Positions 59,662-64,000 of a stretch of 64,000 bases of DNA are shown in pieces. The number at the start of each line of letters is the position of its first letter. The stretch's first letter is position 1. The notes beneath the pieces are model-generated. The model was not told where the DNA came from. It made no database searches and was given only the letters and a program-made list of their open reading frames with translations. The position numbers and the translations under genes are program-made. This stretch comes from Amborella trichopoda (Eukaryota > Streptophyta > Magnoliopsida > Amborellales > Amborellaceae): contig NW_006500065.1 of the NCBI RefSeq assembly GCF_000471905.2, positions 3,162,294-3,226,293 of the forward strand, given 5' to 3'.

Positions 59662-61139
59662 GTTGCCCCTCTTTGGCTTCTACTATATAAACCAAGTATC
59701 CCACACATCTTTTGAACAACAAGTGAGAGGCCAGAAGGGCTGAGATGTTGTATAAAGGAGAAGCATCCTTGATGCCCTTAAAAAGTAGTTTAGGTTGGCT
59801 CGGGTGTCTAAAGGTTACAATCTTATCAAAGAAGTTCACGGTGGCATAGTGGGTGGACAACCAGTCCATGCCCAAAATAACCTCAAAGTCTTGAACATCT
59901 AGAAGTATCAAATTTATAGGCAACAAATGTCCTTCAATATCAATCCCACACTGCTTATATACTATATCAGTTTCTATTGACCCACCCAATGACGTATACC
60001 AAAGTCTAATCAAGTTGTGCAGGCTTAACATTCAAGTGACATGCAAATTATATTACAACAAATGAATGGGAAGATCCACGATCAATTAAAACTATTGCTT
60101 CAAATCCACATACAAAAAGTGTACCTCGAATAACAGAGGGTGACGCCTTGGCCTCTTGCTCTGTCAGGGTGAGCACCTGCCCTTGAGCCCTTAGTCTGTC
60201 CTCTAATCATTTGATGGGACAATCTTTTACAAGATGGTCTGGCTTGCCACACCGGAAGCAGGCCCTAGTCTTCTTGAAGCACTATGCTGTTGTACGGTTG
60301 CCTAGACCACAGTGAGGGCAGACTGTGTGTCGGCTGATCCTTACATCATTTGAAGAAGCCCATGGAATATTGACACCGCTCTGACTATTTCTCCCCTTCG
60401 ACTCTTTCCTGAAAGGCGGTCGTGATTTCTTCTTAAAACGTCCAGGCTGTGAGACACCCTATCTCCCTTCTCTTCGAGCTTGAAAGTCTTCACAATCTCT
60501 GCCTACCTTTAGGGCTAGGTCCACTAGCGGAGAGTAGGTCTTGAGGTTTGTTGAAATAACCCTTCCCCTTATATCGGGCCGAAGGCCCCTCTTAAACTTG
60601 CTAGCCTTTCGCGCCTCAGAGTTAATAATTTGCAGTGCATATCTAGAGAGTTCAATAAATTTCATTGCATATTGCTCTATGGACATCTTTCCCTATTGCA
60701 GCTCTATAAATTCTACCTCTTTCCTTTTCCTTACGAAGTCAGGAAAATACTTCTCATAAAATACTTCCAGAAAATTCTCCCAAGTAGTTACAATTCTTGT
60801 CCTTTCCCGCGACTTTATTGAGGTCAATCAGTGCTCAGCTTCTTCTTCGAGCATAAATGTACCCAGCCAACCCTTCTGCTCGTCTATACAATTTAAAACT
60901 TCAAAGATCATTTCTATCTGTCTTCTTCATCTCTCAGCCTTCTCTACTCCTTCATGCCCCACAAAGTTTGGAGGTGCCAGTCTCTTGAACGTTTATATCA
61001 AACTGCTATCACTCTGGTCAGGGGCCAGCATAAAATCTCTCATTATTTGTGGCATAGCCCCCAAAGTTCTGAAGAATTAACTGAAGGCCTCGGTATTTTC
61101 ATTGCTTGAACTTGTGCTGTTGGTACGAGTCCTCGACAT
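59662..61139 (-). pseudogene. Chromovirus gag and protease, broken
   Basis: The minus-strand start MSRTRTNS is at 61139, just inside the LTR/PBS. The gag core is at about 60900-60450 (TTWENFLEVFYEKYFPDFVR, GKMSIEQYAMKFIELSRYA, FKRGLRPDIR). A CCHC knuckle CFRCGKPDHLVKDC is at about 60260-60215. The protease follows: GFEAIVLIDRGSSHSFV at about 60110-60060 and LLDVQDFEVILGMDWLSTHYATV at about 59905-59840. The catalytic triplet, normally D-S/T-G, is D-R-G, and several stops occur, so the protease is inactive. The frame ends at the inverted LTR. Confidence 0.88.
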
Positions 61140-61252
61140 CTTCAACCTAAAACACATACATCCAGTTACTAGCTGATCAAAGATCTATCCTACAGACACT
61201 CTTAAGACTTTCTAAGCTAAAAATCCTATCCTGGCTGCTTTGATACCATAAC

Positions 61253-64000
<2,748 letters not shown>

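Overview
The window is AT-rich nuclear DNA from a flowering plant. One spliced gene has a protein that aligns end to end with the plant BRD7/BRD9-like bromodomain family (Arabidopsis BRD1/BRD2/BRD13). Almost everything else is plant-type transposon debris: chromovirus Ty3/gypsy, Tat/Ogre-like gag, L1 LINEs, hAT and Mutator-like MITEs, Copia-type LTRs, and abundant GA/CT microsatellites. I cannot name the species. There are two assembly gaps (16059-16414 and 39086-39553).

Layout. 1-9300: tandem repeats, a decayed plant-mobile-domain (MAIN-like) pseudogene, a Mutator-like MITE with long inverted ends, and a 5'-truncated L1 LINE on the minus strand. 9300-16400: a lone Copia-type LTR, an L1 LINE fragment (+) with an endonuclease domain, and minisatellites. 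16959-34608 (minus): the only intact gene found, nine coding exons, 1052 codons plus stop, all splice phases consistent. Its bromodomain is split by a 13.07-kb intron. That intron holds two hAT MITEs in opposite orientation (each with 8-bp target duplications), a decayed LTR element, SINE-like fragments and a tandem pair of TIR repeats. 34609-44779: promoter and GA-rich leader, a pair of GC-rich palindromes, a miniature Copia-type (TRIM-like) element with PBS, PPT and 5-bp TSD, and two more Mutator-like MITEs with 9-bp TSDs (one perfect, one degenerate). 44780-64000: a large, dead chromovirus on the minus strand (3-kb LTRs, gag, protease, RT/RNase H, integrase, chromodomain). Its RT gene was entered by a second LTR element that has a gag but no recognisable pol. 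The right LTR of the insert, together with a piece of the host RT, now lies inverted.

Only the bromodomain gene is predicted to make a functional protein: a chromatin reader expected in the BRM-type SWI/SNF (BAS) remodelling complex. No mobile element here has an intact coding set. I saw no CRISPR array, bacterial-type operon, rRNA or convincing tRNA gene. The most noteworthy structures are the nested retroelement with inverted terminal LTRs, the recurrent GGGCGAC/GTCGCCC hairpins in that element, and the intronic hAT inverted pair that could fold into a roughly 0.5-kb stem in the pre-mRNA.
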